This document shows positions 32,969 through 44,442 of a stretch of DNA of 64,000 nt, piece after piece (position 1 is the first letter of the stretch; every line of letters starts with the position of its first letter). A program made the position numbers and the translations under genes. Source of the stretch: Nocardioides sp. QY071 (GTDB lineage: Bacteria; Actinomycetota; Actinomycetes; Propionibacteriales; Nocardioidaceae); NCBI RefSeq assembly GCF_029961765.1, contig NZ_CP124681.1, forward strand, positions 372,001 to 436,000. Direction: 5' to 3'. The notes under the pieces were generated by a model, which saw nothing but the letters and a program-made list of their open reading frames with translations, was not told the DNA's origin and made no database searches.

Positions 32969-34221
32969 GACACGGCCCAGGGCACGTCCCGGGACCTGTG
33001 CGCGCCGCCGCAGCGGCGCTGGCCGGCACCCTCGTCGGGCTGTCGGTCACACCCGCGATGGCGGCGGTGACCGCGACCTCGGCCGAGGCACCGGTCGGCG
33101 CGTCGTGCCTCGACGTCGACATGGCGACCACCGACCAGCGCACCGTCAAGGGCGACAACACGGCCAACCTCTCGCTCCACGTCGCCGAGGCTCAGGCCCT
33201 GGCGAGGAAGGCCGGTCGGCGGCCGGGCCAGGACGTGAAGGTCGTCGTCGTCGACAGCGGTGCAGGTGGCTTCAACAACCCCGGGCCGACCGACCTCCCG
33301 AGCGGCCACGGCATCGCCGTCGCGGGCATCATCGCCGGAGCCGACCAGAGCGAGCCCAAGATCGACGTCGGCATCGCGCCGGGGGCCGGGATCGTCGACA
33401 AGAGGTTCTACGACAGCCCGGAGCGCTCCCAGGAGGGAGAGAAGGTCCCGATGGCGGCGGACCTCGCCGCGGCGCTGGCCGACGTGGCGAACCGCCGGGC
33501 CCCGGGCGGCGACCTCGGCGGCCGGGTGGTCGTCGTCGTACCCACCCAGGTGCCGCACTCCCCGGAGCTCGAGGCCCAGGTCGACCGCCTCGTCGACACC
33601 GGTGTCCTCCTCGTCGCCGCGTCGGGTGATCGCCCCACCGGCGACAGCGGCTTCCCCGACGGCTACCAGGACGAGCCGAAGAAGGGCGAGGACGTCGCCG
33701 ACCTGGTCTGGCCGGCCGCGGACCCGGGCGTCGTCGCGGTCGGCGTCTCGACGCCCGGCAGCTCCGGCACCGTGCTCCGCAGCTCCGCCATCGACCTGTC
33801 CGCGCCCGGCGCCGACGCGGTGTCGCGGGCCCGCAACGGCGGCTGGTGCGTCGTCGCACCCGCGTCGACCGCGTGGGCGGCCGCCCAGGTGGCCGGGGTC
33901 GCGGCGCTGGTGTGGTCGATGCATCCCGACGAGGACGCCGCGCACCTGCGGACCCGGCTCGAGCAGACCGCCAGCGGCAACGGCGGACCGTCCAGCCCGA
34001 TCACCGGGTACGGCGTGGTCCAGCCGGTCGAGGCGATCCAGCGCGACGTCGCCGAGATGGGTGCCGAGAAGAAGGTCCAGAACCAGCCGGCGCGGCCGCC
34101 ACGCGCTGAGGCCGACGTGCTGGCGGGCGCCCGCCACGACGCCGTCTGGTGGGGACTCGGCGGGGGTGCGGCGCTCGTCGTGCTCCTCATCGTGCGCCCG
34201 CTCCTGTCCCGGCGGCGTTGA
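32959..34221 (+). CDS. mycP: Mycosin (subtilisin-like protease MycP of type VII secretion)
   Basis: 420 residues, GTG start overlapping eccB. A signal peptide (residues ~15-36), the catalytic triad D99 (VVVVDSG), H117 (GHGIAVAG) and S303 (ASTAWAAAQ), and a C-terminal membrane anchor (GLGGGAALVVLLIV) followed by RRR form the mycosin layout. Two positions are unusual: the usual GTS around the serine is AST, and the oxyanion-hole region reads AASGD (D224) where mycosins normally have an asparagine. MycP stabilises the ESX complex independently of proteolysis, so reduced activity would not exclude function. Confidence 0.88.
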   Translation: MRLGHGPGHVPGPVRAAAAALAGTLVGLSVTPAMAAVTATSAEAPVGASCLDVDMATTDQRTVKGDNTANLSLHVAEAQALARKAGRRPGQDVKVVVVDSGAGGFNNPGPTDLPSGHGIAVAGIIAGADQSEPKIDVGIAPGAGIVDKRFYDSPERSQEGEKVPMAADLAAALADVANRRAPGGDLGGRVVVVVPTQVPHSPELEAQVDRLVDTGVLLVAASGDRPTGDSGFPDGYQDEPKKGEDVADLVWPAADPGVVAVGVSTPGSSGTVLRSSAIDLSAPGADAVSRARNGGWCVVAPASTAWAAAQVAGVAALVWSMHPDEDAAHLRTRLEQTASGNGGPSSPITGYGVVQPVEAIQRDVAEMGAEKKVQNQPARPPRAEADVLAGARHDAVWWGLGGGAALVVLLIVRPLLSRRR

Positions 34222-35339
34222 TGCGGGCCGCCCTCGCGCTGGTCGCCCTGCTCGCCGGACTGCTCGGCGTGCCGCCGGCGCCGGCCGAGGCGGCGCAGCA
34301 GGGGGTGGTGCTCCGGGCACCCGACCACGCCCGCAGCGGTACGACGGTCCGCGTCGTCGTCCGTGTCCCGGCGTCGGGTCCGCGCCGGCGCACGGTCCGG
34401 CTGCGGGTGGCGACGTCGAGCGGCGTGCGGGTGCTGCGGGGACGGTCGGGGCGGGCCCGGGTCGCGCGCTTCGACGTACGTCTCAGGCAGCCGGGCGTGG
34501 TGCGGTTGCGGGCGCGGGTCGCCAAGCACGGCCGTCGTCCCGCGCTCCGCTCGCGGGCGCGCACGCTGCGGGTGTGGCCGGCGGTGACGCCCCAGGTGCT
34601 CGCGCACCGCGGTCGCAGTGCCGTGGCGCCCGAGAACACGGTGCCCGCGTTCACCGCGGCCACCGGCCACGCGTCCGGCGTCGAGACCGACGTGAGGGCG
34701 ACGTCCGACGGCCACCTGGTGCTCGTGCACGACCCGACGCTGCGGCGTACGACCGACGTCGCGAACGTCTTCCCGGACCGGGCCGACCAGCCGGTCGAGT
34801 CCTTCTCCTTCGCCGAGATCCGGCAGCTCGACGCCGGCGGCTGGTTCGGTGCCGGCTGGGCCGGCACCCGGGTCCCGGAGCTCGACGACCTGCTGCGCCA
34901 GGTCGCCGCCAGCGGGCTGGGCGCCCAGCTCGAGCTCAAGCAGTCGAGCCCCGACTTCGTGCACCGCGTCGCGGACGCCCTGCAGCCGTACCTGCCCTTG
35001 GTCGACTCCGGCCGGATCCGGTTCAGCAGCGCCGACCTGACCGGGCTCGAACGTCTCTCCCAGGCCCTCCCGACGGCTCGGGTCGCGCTCATCCGGTCCG
35101 TCGCGCCCGCCGACCTCGGACCGCTGGCCGGCAGGATCGACGCGATCCACGTCGACGCCCCGACGATCGACCATGCCCTGGTCGCCCGCGCCCGGGCGGC
35201 CGGGATCAGCGTCGTCGCTCGCAGGACCGACGACCCCGCGACCCTGGCCGCGCTCGCCGCCGCCGGCTGCTGGGCCGTGATGACCGACGACCTCGACCTC
35301 GCCGGTGAGGTGCTCGGCCCACCGCCGGCGGCCGGCTGA
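34221..35339 (+). CDS. Secreted glycerophosphodiester phosphodiesterase
   Basis: 372 residues starting in the mycP stop (TGATG). A signal peptide (LALVALLAGLLGVPPAPAEA) and a beta-rich, Arg-rich N-terminal domain (~25-125) precede a GDPD domain opening with VLAHRGRSAVAPENT. E and D metal ligands lie in GVETDVRATSDGHLVLVHD, and QLELKQ is the third motif. It hydrolyses glycerophosphodiesters outside the membrane. Being coupled to the mycosin gene, it may be expressed with the secretion locus, although a direct role is not implied. Confidence 0.87.
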   Translation: MRAALALVALLAGLLGVPPAPAEAAQQGVVLRAPDHARSGTTVRVVVRVPASGPRRRTVRLRVATSSGVRVLRGRSGRARVARFDVRLRQPGVVRLRARVAKHGRRPALRSRARTLRVWPAVTPQVLAHRGRSAVAPENTVPAFTAATGHASGVETDVRATSDGHLVLVHDPTLRRTTDVANVFPDRADQPVESFSFAEIRQLDAGGWFGAGWAGTRVPELDDLLRQVAASGLGAQLELKQSSPDFVHRVADALQPYLPLVDSGRIRFSSADLTGLERLSQALPTARVALIRSVAPADLGPLAGRIDAIHVDAPTIDHALVARARAAGISVVARRTDDPATLAALAAAGCWAVMTDDLDLAGEVLGPPPAAG

Positions 35340-35351
35340 CCCGGACGATCC

Positions 35352-35393
35352 GGCTGAGAACGTCGAACGGCGCCGCGCTGCGCGCGACGCCGT
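35352..35393 (-). terminator. tRNA-Ser terminator and conserved tail
   Basis: On the minus strand a GC stem (ACGGCG...CGCCGT, 35367-35393) follows tRNA-Ser. It is succeeded by TTCGACGTTCTCAGCC (complement of 35352-35367), a 16-base sequence repeated exactly after the terminator hairpin of tRNA-Pro (44443-44458). Confidence 0.6.
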
Positions 35394-35403
35394 CCGGTGC
35401 TGC

Positions 35404-35492
35404 TGGCGGAGCTGGGGGGATTCGAACCCCCGAGGGCTGTTAACCCAACCCGCTTTCCAAGCGAGCGCCATAGGCCACTAGGCGACAGCTCC
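35404..35492 (-). tRNA. tRNA-Ser (anticodon GGA)
   Basis: The 5' end GGAGCTGTCG pairs with the 3' acceptor strand CAGCTCC, discriminator G and an encoded CCA. The anticodon loop reads CTTGGAAAG (anticodon GGA, codons UCC/UCU). The long variable arm typical of class II serine tRNAs is present, and the T-arm is GGGGGTTCGAATCCCCC. Confidence 0.95.
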
Positions 35493-35574
35493 GTGGGAGA
35501 GATTACCGGCAGATGGACGGCGAGGTGGAATCGGGACTCCCCTCGGGGCCACGCTGCCGACGTACCATCGCTGC

Positions 35575-35796
35575 ATGACCGCGCGGGGCGACGACCCGGA
35601 GCCGTGGGCTCCCGTCGAGCACCTGCCTGCCGACGCGCAGCGGATGGGCCTCAACCGGCTGGTGCCGGACGGTGCGCTGCTCGAGCTCGCCGGGTCGCTC
35701 GACAGCTCGAAGCGCTCCCACCGGGTGGTCGCGTGGGTGCTGCTGGTCGTGATGGTCGCGCCGGTCCTGTTGACGGTGGTCGACATCCTGCGCTGA
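35575..35796 (+). CDS. Small single-pass membrane protein
   Basis: 73 residues. A hydrophilic N-terminal half (with DAQRMGLNRLVPDGALLELAG) is followed by a C-terminal transmembrane helix VVAWVLLVVMVAPVLLTVV ending in DILR. I do not recognise a family. A TACCAT hexamer lies 6 bases before the ATG, so a leaderless start is likely. It stands between tRNA-Ser and the SRP RNA gene. Confidence 0.55.
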   Translation: MTARGDDPEPWAPVEHLPADAQRMGLNRLVPDGALLELAGSLDSSKRSHRVVAWVLLVVMVAPVLLTVVDILR

Positions 35797-35843
35797 CCAC
35801 GGCGATGTGAGGCCCGCTCGGCTCATCCCCTAAAGTGGTCCGC

Positions 35844-35933
35844 AACCCCCCACGTGGCGGTATCTCACCCAACTCCCCCAGGGCCGGAAGGCAGCAAGGG
35901 TAAGTGAGCTCTATCGGGTGCGTGGGGGGCCTC
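35844..35933 (+). ncRNA. ffs: Signal recognition particle RNA (small bacterial type)
   Basis: The hallmark apical sequence CAGGGCCGGAAGGCAGCAAG (35878-35897) with the GGAA tetraloop and the asymmetric internal loop is present. The closing stem pairs CCCCCCACG (35846-35854) with CGTGGGGGG (35921-35929). The length of about 90 nt fits the short 4.5S form. It forms the SRP core with Ffh. Confidence 0.93.
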
Positions 35934-35941
35934 TGCATTTC

Positions 35942-37012
35942 CTAGTGCGGCCGGCGGGCGACGTAGAAGTAGTTGAACGGGTCGGTCCGGACCTCGCGCA
36001 CGTCGACGTCGACCAGGCCGGCCTCCTCGAGCATCCGCACCGCGGTCTGCCTGCCCCACACGGTGCCGAGGCCGGCGCCGCCGTGAGCCAGGGAGACGGT
36101 CATGCAGTGCATCAGGCTCAGCGTGTAGAGGTAGGTCAGCCACGGCAGGCCGAGGTTGTTCTCGACGCCCGACTGGGCCTTGATGTCGACCATCAGGAAC
36201 GTGCCGCCGGGCCGCAGCGCGGCGGCGATGCCGGCGAGCACCCGGTCGGGGAAGGCTTGGTCGTGGATCGCGTCGAAGGCGGTCACGACGTCGTACGCCG
36301 CCTCCTCCCCGAGCTCCGCGACGTCGCGGAGCTCGAAGCTCGCGTTGGTCAGGCCCCAGGCCGCGGCTTCGGCGCGGGCGGCCGCGATCGCCTCGTCGCC
36401 GAGGTCGTAGCCGACGAAGGTGCTGGCCGGGTAGGCGCGGGCGAGCAGGTTGACCGCGTGCCCGGAACCGCAGCCGACGTCGGCCAGGGCGGCGCCGGCG
36501 CTCAGCTGCTCGTGCAGGCCGGGGACGGTCGGGACGACGACGTCGAGCAGGCCGGCGTCGTGGACGGCCGCGGCGTCGGCGGCCATCAGCTCGTGGAACC
36601 GGGGGAACCGGTCGTAGCCCAGCCCGCCGCCGTGGCGGAAGCTCTCCCGCAGCTCGGGCTCCACGCCGGCGAGCATGGTGAGCATCTTGAGGCTGCGCGC
36701 GAGGTTGACCGGGCCGTCGGCCGGGGTGAGGCAGGCGGCGCGCTCGCGGGGGAGGGCGTAGTGGCCGGTGGTGGCGTCGTACGTCGCCACGTCGCCCGCG
36801 ACGATGCCGTCCAGCCACTCGCGCAGGTAGCGCTCGTCGACCCCCGCTGCGGCCGCCAGCGCGGCCGGGTCGGCGGGTCCGGTGCGGGCCAGTACGTCGA
36901 GCAGGCCGAGCTCGTCGCCGATGCCCAGGAGCAGGCCCAGGGCGGCGTCCTCGCGCACCCGGACCATGCGCTTCTGGAAGGCCCGCGCCTCGTCCCGGTC
37001 GATCGTCGTCAT
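35942..37012 (-). CDS. Class I SAM-dependent methyltransferase with winged-helix N-terminus
   Basis: 356 residues. Residues 1-90 resemble the helical/winged-helix dimerisation domain of O-methyltransferases (LGLLDVLARTGPADPAALAAAAG, then DERYLREWLDGIVA). The Rossmann methyltransferase core begins with ADVGCGSGHAVNLLARAYP (motif I) and later has FVGYDLGDEAI and LRPGGTFLMVDI. The substrate is unknown; family members methylate small molecules or act as trans-regulators. It converges with the SRP RNA gene and diverges from dnaX. Confidence 0.83.
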   Translation of the reverse strand: MTTIDRDEARAFQKRMVRVREDAALGLLLGIGDELGLLDVLARTGPADPAALAAAAGVDERYLREWLDGIVAGDVATYDATTGHYALPRERAACLTPADGPVNLARSLKMLTMLAGVEPELRESFRHGGGLGYDRFPRFHELMAADAAAVHDAGLLDVVVPTVPGLHEQLSAGAALADVGCGSGHAVNLLARAYPASTFVGYDLGDEAIAAARAEAAAWGLTNASFELRDVAELGEEAAYDVVTAFDAIHDQAFPDRVLAGIAAALRPGGTFLMVDIKAQSGVENNLGLPWLTYLYTLSLMHCMTVSLAHGGAGLGTVWGRQTAVRMLEEAGLVDVDVREVRTDPFNYFYVARRPH

Positions 37013-37063
37013 GCCTGCTCGTCCTCTCCTTCGGGGGCGCCCGGAGGTGTCGGGCCCTGCGAC

Positions 37064-37079
37064 TAGGGTGGCACCCGTG
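37064..37079 (+). promoter_or_regulatory. Leaderless promoter of dnaX
   Basis: TAGGGT (37064-37069) is followed by 7 bases and then the GTG start codon at 37077, so the transcript probably begins at the start codon. The same spacing is seen at nth and at other genes in this window. Confidence 0.55.
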
Positions 37080-39224
37080 GACTCCCCGCTCGCGCTCTAC
37101 CGCCGCTACCGGCCCGAGACCTTCGCCGAGGTCATCGGGCAGGAGCACGTCACCGAGCCGTTGCGGGCCGCGTTGGCCGCCAACCGGGTCAACCACGCCT
37201 ACCTCTTCTCCGGCCCCCGTGGCTGCGGCAAGACGACGAGCGCGCGGATCCTGGCCCGGGCGCTCAACTGCGAGAAGGCGCCCGTCTCCGACCCGTGCGG
37301 CGAGTGCGACAGCTGCCGCGACCTGGCCCGCAACGGCCCCGGGTCGATCGACGTGATCGAGATCGACGCCGCCTCCCACGGTGGTGTCGACGACGCTCGA
37401 GACCTGCGCGAGAAGGCGTTCTTCGCGCCGGTCAAGAGCCGCTACAAGGTCTACATCATCGACGAGGCCCACATGGTCACCACGCAGGGCTTCAACGCCC
37501 TGCTCAAGCTCGTCGAGGAGCCGCCGCCGCACCTGCGGTTCATCTTCGCCACGACCGAGCCCGAGAAGGTCATCCCGACCATCCGCTCGCGCACCCACCA
37601 CTACCCGTTCCGGCTGATCCCGCCGCGCCTGCTGACGTCGTACCTCACCGAGCTGTGCGACCGCGAGGGCGTCTCCATCGAGCCCGCCGCGCTGCCGCTG
37701 GTGGTCCGGGCCGGCGCGGGCTCCGCGCGCGACACCCTGTCCGTGCTCGACCAGCTGCTCGGCGGCGCCGGGCCGCAGGGCGTGACCTACGACCTGGCCA
37801 GCGGGCTGCTCGGCTACACCCCAGACACCCTCCTGGACGACGTGGTGTCGGCCTTCGCGGCCGGCGACGGCTCTGCCGTCTTCGGTGTGGTCGACAAGGT
37901 GATCGAGACCGGTCAGGACCCGCGCCGCTTCACCGAGGACCTGCTGCGCCGGCTGCGCGACCTCGTCATCATCTCCGCGGTCCCCGACGCCGCCGCGTCC
38001 GGCCTGCTCGACCTCTCCGGCGACCAGGCCGACCGACTCGTCGCCCAGGCCGCCGCGTTCGGCCGCGCCGAGCTGACCCGCGCCGCCGACCTGGTCGCCG
38101 CCGGGCTCACCGACATGCGCGGCGCCACCGCCCCACGGCTGCTGCTGGAGCTGATCTGCGCCAGGATCCTGCTCCCCGCTGCCGACCACACCACCGAGGG
38201 GGTGCTCGCCCGTCTCGACCGGCTCGAGCGTCGCGCCTCGATCAGCGGTACGACCTCCGCCGAGTCCGCGCCGGCCCCGGCGCCCGCCGCCGTCCCCGCC
38301 CAGGACCGTCCGGCGCCCTCCCGCCACGACCGGGCCGCGCCCGAGCGGGTGGAGGCTCCTGCCCCGGCCGCTCCCGCTGCCCCTGCTGCTCCCGCGCCGG
38401 TGCCCGAGATGGCGCCGAAGATGGCGCCCGAGCCGGTGCCGGTCGCGGCCGCCCCGCCGCCGTCCGCTCCCGAGCCTGTCGCCGCTCCTGCCGCTCCTGC
38501 CGCTCCTGCCGAGGAGCCGGCGGGCGGCAGCGGCCTGACCCTGATCGACGTACGCCGGCTGTGGCCCTCGGTCATCGACCGGGTCAAGAGCGTCAAGCGG
38601 GTCACCTGGATCCACCTCACCCAGAACTCCCAGGTCGTCGGGTTCAACGGCAAGGTGCTCAGCCTGGGCTTCCAGTCCGACGGTCCGCGCCGCTCGTTCG
38701 AGTCCGGCGGCCACGCCGAGATCGTCCAGCAGGCCGTCATCGACGAGATCGGCGCCGACGTCCGGATCGAGGCGATCGTCGACCCGGCCGCCGACCCCAA
38801 CGCGCGCACCCCCGAGCCACCCGCACCCGCAGCCCCGGCCGCGCCCGCCCCGGCCGCACCCGAGGCCGACGCCGGCGGCTGGCCCGCGGTCACCGCGCCC
38901 CCGCAGGCGGCTGCACCGGCCGCCCCCGCCGCAGCGCCCGCTCCAGCGCCCGCGGCCCCGACCGACGACCCGCCGCCATGGGCGACCGAGCCGCCGCCGG
39001 CCGACGGCCCGCCCGAGCCGGAGCCCGACCCCGAGCCGGGCGCACGCCGCCAGATGATCGCCGACTTCCAGGCCCGGGCCGGCGCCGCCGTCGACGCGCC
39101 GCCCGAGGACCCCGACGCCGCCGTCGACTTCAACGACCGCGAGGTCGATGCCGAGTCCAGTGCCGAGCTCCTGGCCCGCGAGCTGGGCGCCCAGCTGATC
39201 GAGGAGACGCCGCGCGGCGACTGA
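37077..39224 (+). CDS. dnaX: DNA polymerase III subunits gamma/tau
   Basis: 715 residues from GTG 37077. The AAA+ clamp-loader core has Walker A GPRGCGKT (46-53), four zinc cysteines C65, C74, C77, C80, Walker B YIIDEAHM and sensor ATTEPEKV. After about residue 390 a long Pro/Ala-rich linker alternates with a domain III/IV-like segment (VRRLWPSVIDRVKSVKRVTW). The protein loads the beta sliding clamp. It heads the run dnaX-ybaB-recR, a very common bacterial arrangement. Confidence 0.96.
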   Translation: MDSPLALYRRYRPETFAEVIGQEHVTEPLRAALAANRVNHAYLFSGPRGCGKTTSARILARALNCEKAPVSDPCGECDSCRDLARNGPGSIDVIEIDAASHGGVDDARDLREKAFFAPVKSRYKVYIIDEAHMVTTQGFNALLKLVEEPPPHLRFIFATTEPEKVIPTIRSRTHHYPFRLIPPRLLTSYLTELCDREGVSIEPAALPLVVRAGAGSARDTLSVLDQLLGGAGPQGVTYDLASGLLGYTPDTLLDDVVSAFAAGDGSAVFGVVDKVIETGQDPRRFTEDLLRRLRDLVIISAVPDAAASGLLDLSGDQADRLVAQAAAFGRAELTRAADLVAAGLTDMRGATAPRLLLELICARILLPAADHTTEGVLARLDRLERRASISGTTSAESAPAPAPAAVPAQDRPAPSRHDRAAPERVEAPAPAAPAAPAAPAPVPEMAPKMAPEPVPVAAAPPPSAPEPVAAPAAPAAPAEEPAGGSGLTLIDVRRLWPSVIDRVKSVKRVTWIHLTQNSQVVGFNGKVLSLGFQSDGPRRSFESGGHAEIVQQAVIDEIGADVRIEAIVDPAADPNARTPEPPAPAAPAAPAPAAPEADAGGWPAVTAPPQAAAPAAPAAAPAPAPAAPTDDPPPWATEPPPADGPPEPEPDPEPGARRQMIADFQARAGAAVDAPPEDPDAAVDFNDREVDAESSAELLARELGAQLIEETPRGD

Positions 39225-39280
39225 CCCGCCCGGCGCCCGACGTACCAGACCTTCCTCACCGACACCGAGAAGAGACCCAC

Positions 39281-39667
39281 ATGAGCCAGAACCCCTTCGA
39301 CGCCCTCGCCGGTGGCGGCGGCCTCGACCTGGGCGCCCTGCTCCAGCAGGCCCAGCAGATGCAGGACCAGCTCCAGGACGCCCAGCAGCGCCTGGCCGAG
39401 ACCACGGTCGAGGGCACGGTCGCGGGCGGTGCGGTGACCGTGACGGTCACCGGCGCCGGCGAGCTGACCGCCGTGCAGATCAAGCCCGAGGCGCTCGAGG
39501 GCACCGACGCCGAGGCGCTCGCCGACCTCGGTGACCTGGTCGTGGCCGCGTTCCGCGACGCCCGCACCAAGATCGACGAGCTCGCCGAGCAGACCCTCGG
39601 CCCGCTGGCCGGCGGGATGCCCGACCTGGGCGGCGGCCTGCCGTCGCCCGGCCAGCTCGGCTTCTGA
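39281..39667 (+). CDS. YbaB/EbfC nucleoid-associated protein
   Basis: 128 residues. A glutamine-rich amphipathic helix (LLQQAQQMQDQLQDAQQRL) is followed by a small beta sheet (TVEGTVAGGAVTVTVTG) and a C-terminal helix. This is the YbaB fold, which binds DNA as a dimer. The N-terminus and C-terminus are glycine-rich (GGGGLDLG, DLGGGLPSPG). It lies between dnaX and recR, its conserved place. Confidence 0.93.
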   Translation: MSQNPFDALAGGGGLDLGALLQQAQQMQDQLQDAQQRLAETTVEGTVAGGAVTVTVTGAGELTAVQIKPEALEGTDAEALADLGDLVVAAFRDARTKIDELAEQTLGPLAGGMPDLGGGLPSPGQLGF

Positions 39668-39682
39668 GCAGGGGCCGCACCC

Positions 39683-40279
39683 TTGTACGAAGGCGTCGTC
39701 CAGGACCTCATCGACGAGCTCGGGCGGTTGCCCGGGGTCGGTCCGAAGAGTGCTCAGCGGATCGCGTTCCACCTGCTGCAGGCCGACCCGGCCGACGTAC
39801 GCCGCCTCGCCGAGGTCCTGATCGAGGTCAAGGACAAGGTGAAGTTCTGCTCGGTCTGCTTCAACGTCGCCGAGGACGACCAGTGCCGGATCTGCCGTGA
39901 CCCGCGCCGGGACCCGACGGTGCTGTGCGTGGTCGAGGAGTACAAGGACGTCGTCGCGATCGAGCGGACCCGCGAGTTCCGCGGCCGCTACCACGTCCTG
40001 GGCGGCGCGATCTCGCCCATCGACGGCATCGGTCCCGAGCAGCTCCACATCCGCGAGCTGCTGACGCGGCTCGGCGACGGCACCGTCGTCGAGGTGATCC
40101 TCGCCACCGACCCCAACCTCGAGGGCGAGGCCACCGCGACGTACCTCACGCGCATGCTCGGCCCCCTGGGGTTGCGCGTGACGCGTTTGGCCAGTGGACT
40201 TCCGGTGGGAGGAGACCTCGAGTACGCCGACGAGGTCACCTTGGGTCGGGCATTCGTGGGAAGGCAGACAGCGACATGA
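39683..40279 (+). CDS. recR: Recombination mediator RecR
   Basis: 198 residues, TTG start. A helix-hairpin-helix ([20 protein letters not shown]), a four-cysteine zinc finger (FCSVC...CRICRD), and a TOPRIM domain ([17 protein letters not shown], then [17 protein letters not shown]) appear in the standard order and length. It works with RecF/RecO to load RecA at gapped DNA. Its stop overlaps the ATG of the next gene (ATGA). Confidence 0.96.
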   Translation: MYEGVVQDLIDELGRLPGVGPKSAQRIAFHLLQADPADVRRLAEVLIEVKDKVKFCSVCFNVAEDDQCRICRDPRRDPTVLCVVEEYKDVVAIERTREFRGRYHVLGGAISPIDGIGPEQLHIRELLTRLGDGTVVEVILATDPNLEGEATATYLTRMLGPLGLRVTRLASGLPVGGDLEYADEVTLGRAFVGRQTAT

Positions 40280-40935
40280 ACGGGAACATGAGCGACAACA
40301 GCACCACCACCGAGCAGCTCCCAGGCCTCGCGGCACTGGAGGCGCTGATCGCGGTGGAGACCGAGACCGTGCGCTTCGCCGACGACATCGCGGCGTCCGT
40401 GCGGTCCTTCCTCGACGGCGTCAGGGTCGTCGCAGCCCAGGCGAGCGGCGGCCAGGCCGTGTCCCTGCTGCTGATCCAGATCAGCCAGATCGCGCTCACC
40501 GGCGCCCGGCTGGGCGTGCACCGCGACTTCGCGCCGCGCGACGAGTACCAGCCCGACGACGGTCCGGACCCCGACGACATCGACGAGCTGCGCCTCCAGC
40601 TGGCGACCCTGCTCGGGCAGCTCGACACCTACAGCTACGTCTTCGACCCCTACGCCCCCGAGATGGTCGAGGGCCTGCTCTCCGACGACCTGACCAGCAT
40701 CGCGGCCGACCTCGCCGTCGGCGTGCGCCACTACGACGCGGGCGACGTCGAGGAGGCGCTGTGGTGGTGGCAGTTCTCCTACGTCTCCTCGTGGGGTGCG
40801 CTGGCCGGGTCGGCGATGAAGGCGCTGCTGTCGGTCGTGGCCCACGACCGGCTCGACGTGGACCTCGACACCACCCAGGAGCTCGCGCTGGTCGAGGCGG
40901 CGGCCGCCGTGCTGGACAGCGGCGAAAACGCCTAG
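40276..40935 (+). CDS. DUF5063-like protein
   Basis: 219 residues, start overlapping the recR stop. It is mostly helical and acidic: an N-terminal helical region ([26 protein letters not shown]), an Asp/Glu-rich middle ([16 protein letters not shown]) and a Trp-rich segment [18 protein letters not shown]. The layout fits the DUF5063 family found downstream of recR in actinobacteria as I remember it; no function is known. Translational coupling with recR suggests a repair-linked role only by association. Confidence 0.65.
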   Translation: MNGNMSDNSTTTEQLPGLAALEALIAVETETVRFADDIAASVRSFLDGVRVVAAQASGGQAVSLLLIQISQIALTGARLGVHRDFAPRDEYQPDDGPDPDDIDELRLQLATLLGQLDTYSYVFDPYAPEMVEGLLSDDLTSIAADLAVGVRHYDAGDVEEALWWWQFSYVSSWGALAGSAMKALLSVVAHDRLDVDLDTTQELALVEAAAAVLDSGENA

Positions 40936-41016
40936 CGCCCTCTCGTAGAATCGGGGGTGGCCCCGTCGTCGTGGCCTTTGCCCTTCCCCCGAGACCACCG
41001 CCAGGAGTGAGCCCCC

Positions 41017-43343
<2,327 letters not shown>

Positions 43344-43346
<3 letters not shown>

Positions 43347-43454
43347 CCCGGCACAAACGGGCGCCAGAATTGCGCCGACCCGGCAGAAGATGTCCTGAGC
43401 GAGGACACTTTCTGCCGGGTCGGCGGCTTTTTCGGGCCAGTTCGAGCCGGGTCG
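43344..43454. repeat. 32-bp repeats in two opposed pairs
   Basis: Plus-strand units start at 43344 and 43376; minus-strand units start at 43454 and 43422. Both pairs have an exact 32-bp period. Each unit starts (T/C)GACCCGGC, and complete ones end in GC, like the tandem copies at 6382-6468. The two inner units face each other and form the terminator hairpin at 43373-43425. Confidence 0.8.
43373..43432 (+). terminator. Terminator after asd
   Basis: CGCCGACCCGGCAGAA (from 43373) pairs with TTCTGCCGGGTCGGCG (to 43425), extended by a GTCC/GGAC stem around the loop TGAGCGA. A TTTTT run follows at 43428-43432. It is a strong Rho-independent terminator built from two opposed 32-bp repeat units. Confidence 0.85.
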
Positions 43455-43456
43455 CG

Positions 43457-44359
43457 CTACTCGTTGGCCGGGTCGACGAACGTCTTCGTCACCCAGACCG
43501 AGGCGAGGTAGGCGCCGATGCTGAGGATCGGCACGATGATCAGCGTCGACCAGTGGTCGAGCAGGTTGATGAGGAACAGCAGGGCCACCACGGCGACCAG
43601 GCCGACCGCCAGGAAGCTGCTGCTGCCCGGGTCGGGGATCGCGAACGCCTTGAGCAGCTGGGCGCCGAGCAGGACGCAGAGTGCGAACGTGGCGACGAGC
43701 AGCAGGAAGCCGGGGCCGCCGCCGCACGAGGACGTCCCGCGGACCGCCTCGCAGCCGCGCAGGGACAGCCAGGTCAGCACGACCATCGCCGCGCCCACCA
43801 CGAGCCCGGTGAGGGCGGCGGCGCGGTAGACGGTCAGCAGCGGCCCGCCGTCGCCCAGGGCGGCGATCTCCGCGTCCTCGAGGGCCGCGGAGCTCACCGG
43901 CTCGGGCTCGACGTCCACGACGGCGGGCTCGGGAGCCGGCTTCGGCTTTGGGGCGGGCTTGGGGGCGGGCTTGGGTGCGGGCTTGGGGGTGGCCGTGGCC
44001 ACCGGTGCGGGGGCCGCGACGACCGGCTCCGGCTCGGGCTCGACGACGGGCTCCGGCTCCGGCTCGGCGACCACGACGGGCTCCGGCTCCGGCTCGGCGA
44101 CCACGACGGGCTCCGGCTCCGGCTCGGCGACCACGACGGGCTCCGGCTCCGGCTCCGGCTCGACGACCTCGGGCAGCACTACGGTGGGCTCGGGCTCGAC
44201 GACCGGTTCGGCAACCGGCTCCGGCTCGGCGGCAGGACCAGCAGTCCGCGCCTCGGCGGCCGGGGCGGGCGCCTCGGCCGGTTGGGCGGACTTCTTCTTC
44301 CGCCCGAACAGCTTGGGCGGCTCCAAGCTGAGCTTCAGCTTGTCCTGCTCGTCTGACAT
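43457..44359 (-). CDS. Membrane protein with Pro/Glu/Val-rich repetitive domain
   Basis: 300 residues. The cytoplasmic N-terminal half is low complexity: repeats of [10 protein letters not shown], then [18 protein letters not shown]. Four transmembrane helices follow ([74 protein letters not shown]). A short loop holds two cysteines ([15 protein letters not shown]). I do not recognise a family. The repeats are encoded by a 30-bp tandem repeat, so length may vary between strains. The start at 44359 (MSDEQDKL) is the natural N-terminus. Confidence 0.7.
   Translation of the reverse strand: MSDEQDKLKLSLEPPKLFGRKKKSAQPAEAPAPAAEARTAGPAAEPEPVAEPVVEPEPTVVLPEVVEPEPEPEPVVVAEPEPEPVVVAEPEPEPVVVAEPEPEPVVEPEPEPVVAAPAPVATATPKPAPKPAPKPAPKPKPAPEPAVVDVEPEPVSSAALEDAEIAALGDGGPLLTVYRAAALTGLVVGAAMVVLTWLSLRGCEAVRGTSSCGGGPGFLLLVATFALCVLLGAQLLKAFAIPDPGSSSFLAVGLVAVVALLFLINLLDHWSTLIIVPILSIGAYLASVWVTKTFVDPANE
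44043..44150 (-). repeat. 30-bp tandem repeat inside coding sequence
   Basis: About 3.5 copies with a 30-bp period (starting at 44043, 44073, 44103). Each copy contains GGCTCCGGCTCCGGCTCGGC and encodes the ten-residue repeat [10 protein letters not shown]. Copies are almost identical, so recent expansion is likely. Confidence 0.85.
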
Positions 44360-44442
44360 GGCATGCAGTGTGTCACGAACGCACAGGTGATCGGCGCGTG
44401 GTCGGCGGACGACACGGCGGCGCGCGGAAGGTGAAGAAACGA

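Noticed and set aside
35865..38714. 949-codon minus-strand frame opposite dnaX and part of the methyltransferase
   Set aside because: A shadow of dnaX; low-complexity Gly/Arg/Asp composition and no motifs.
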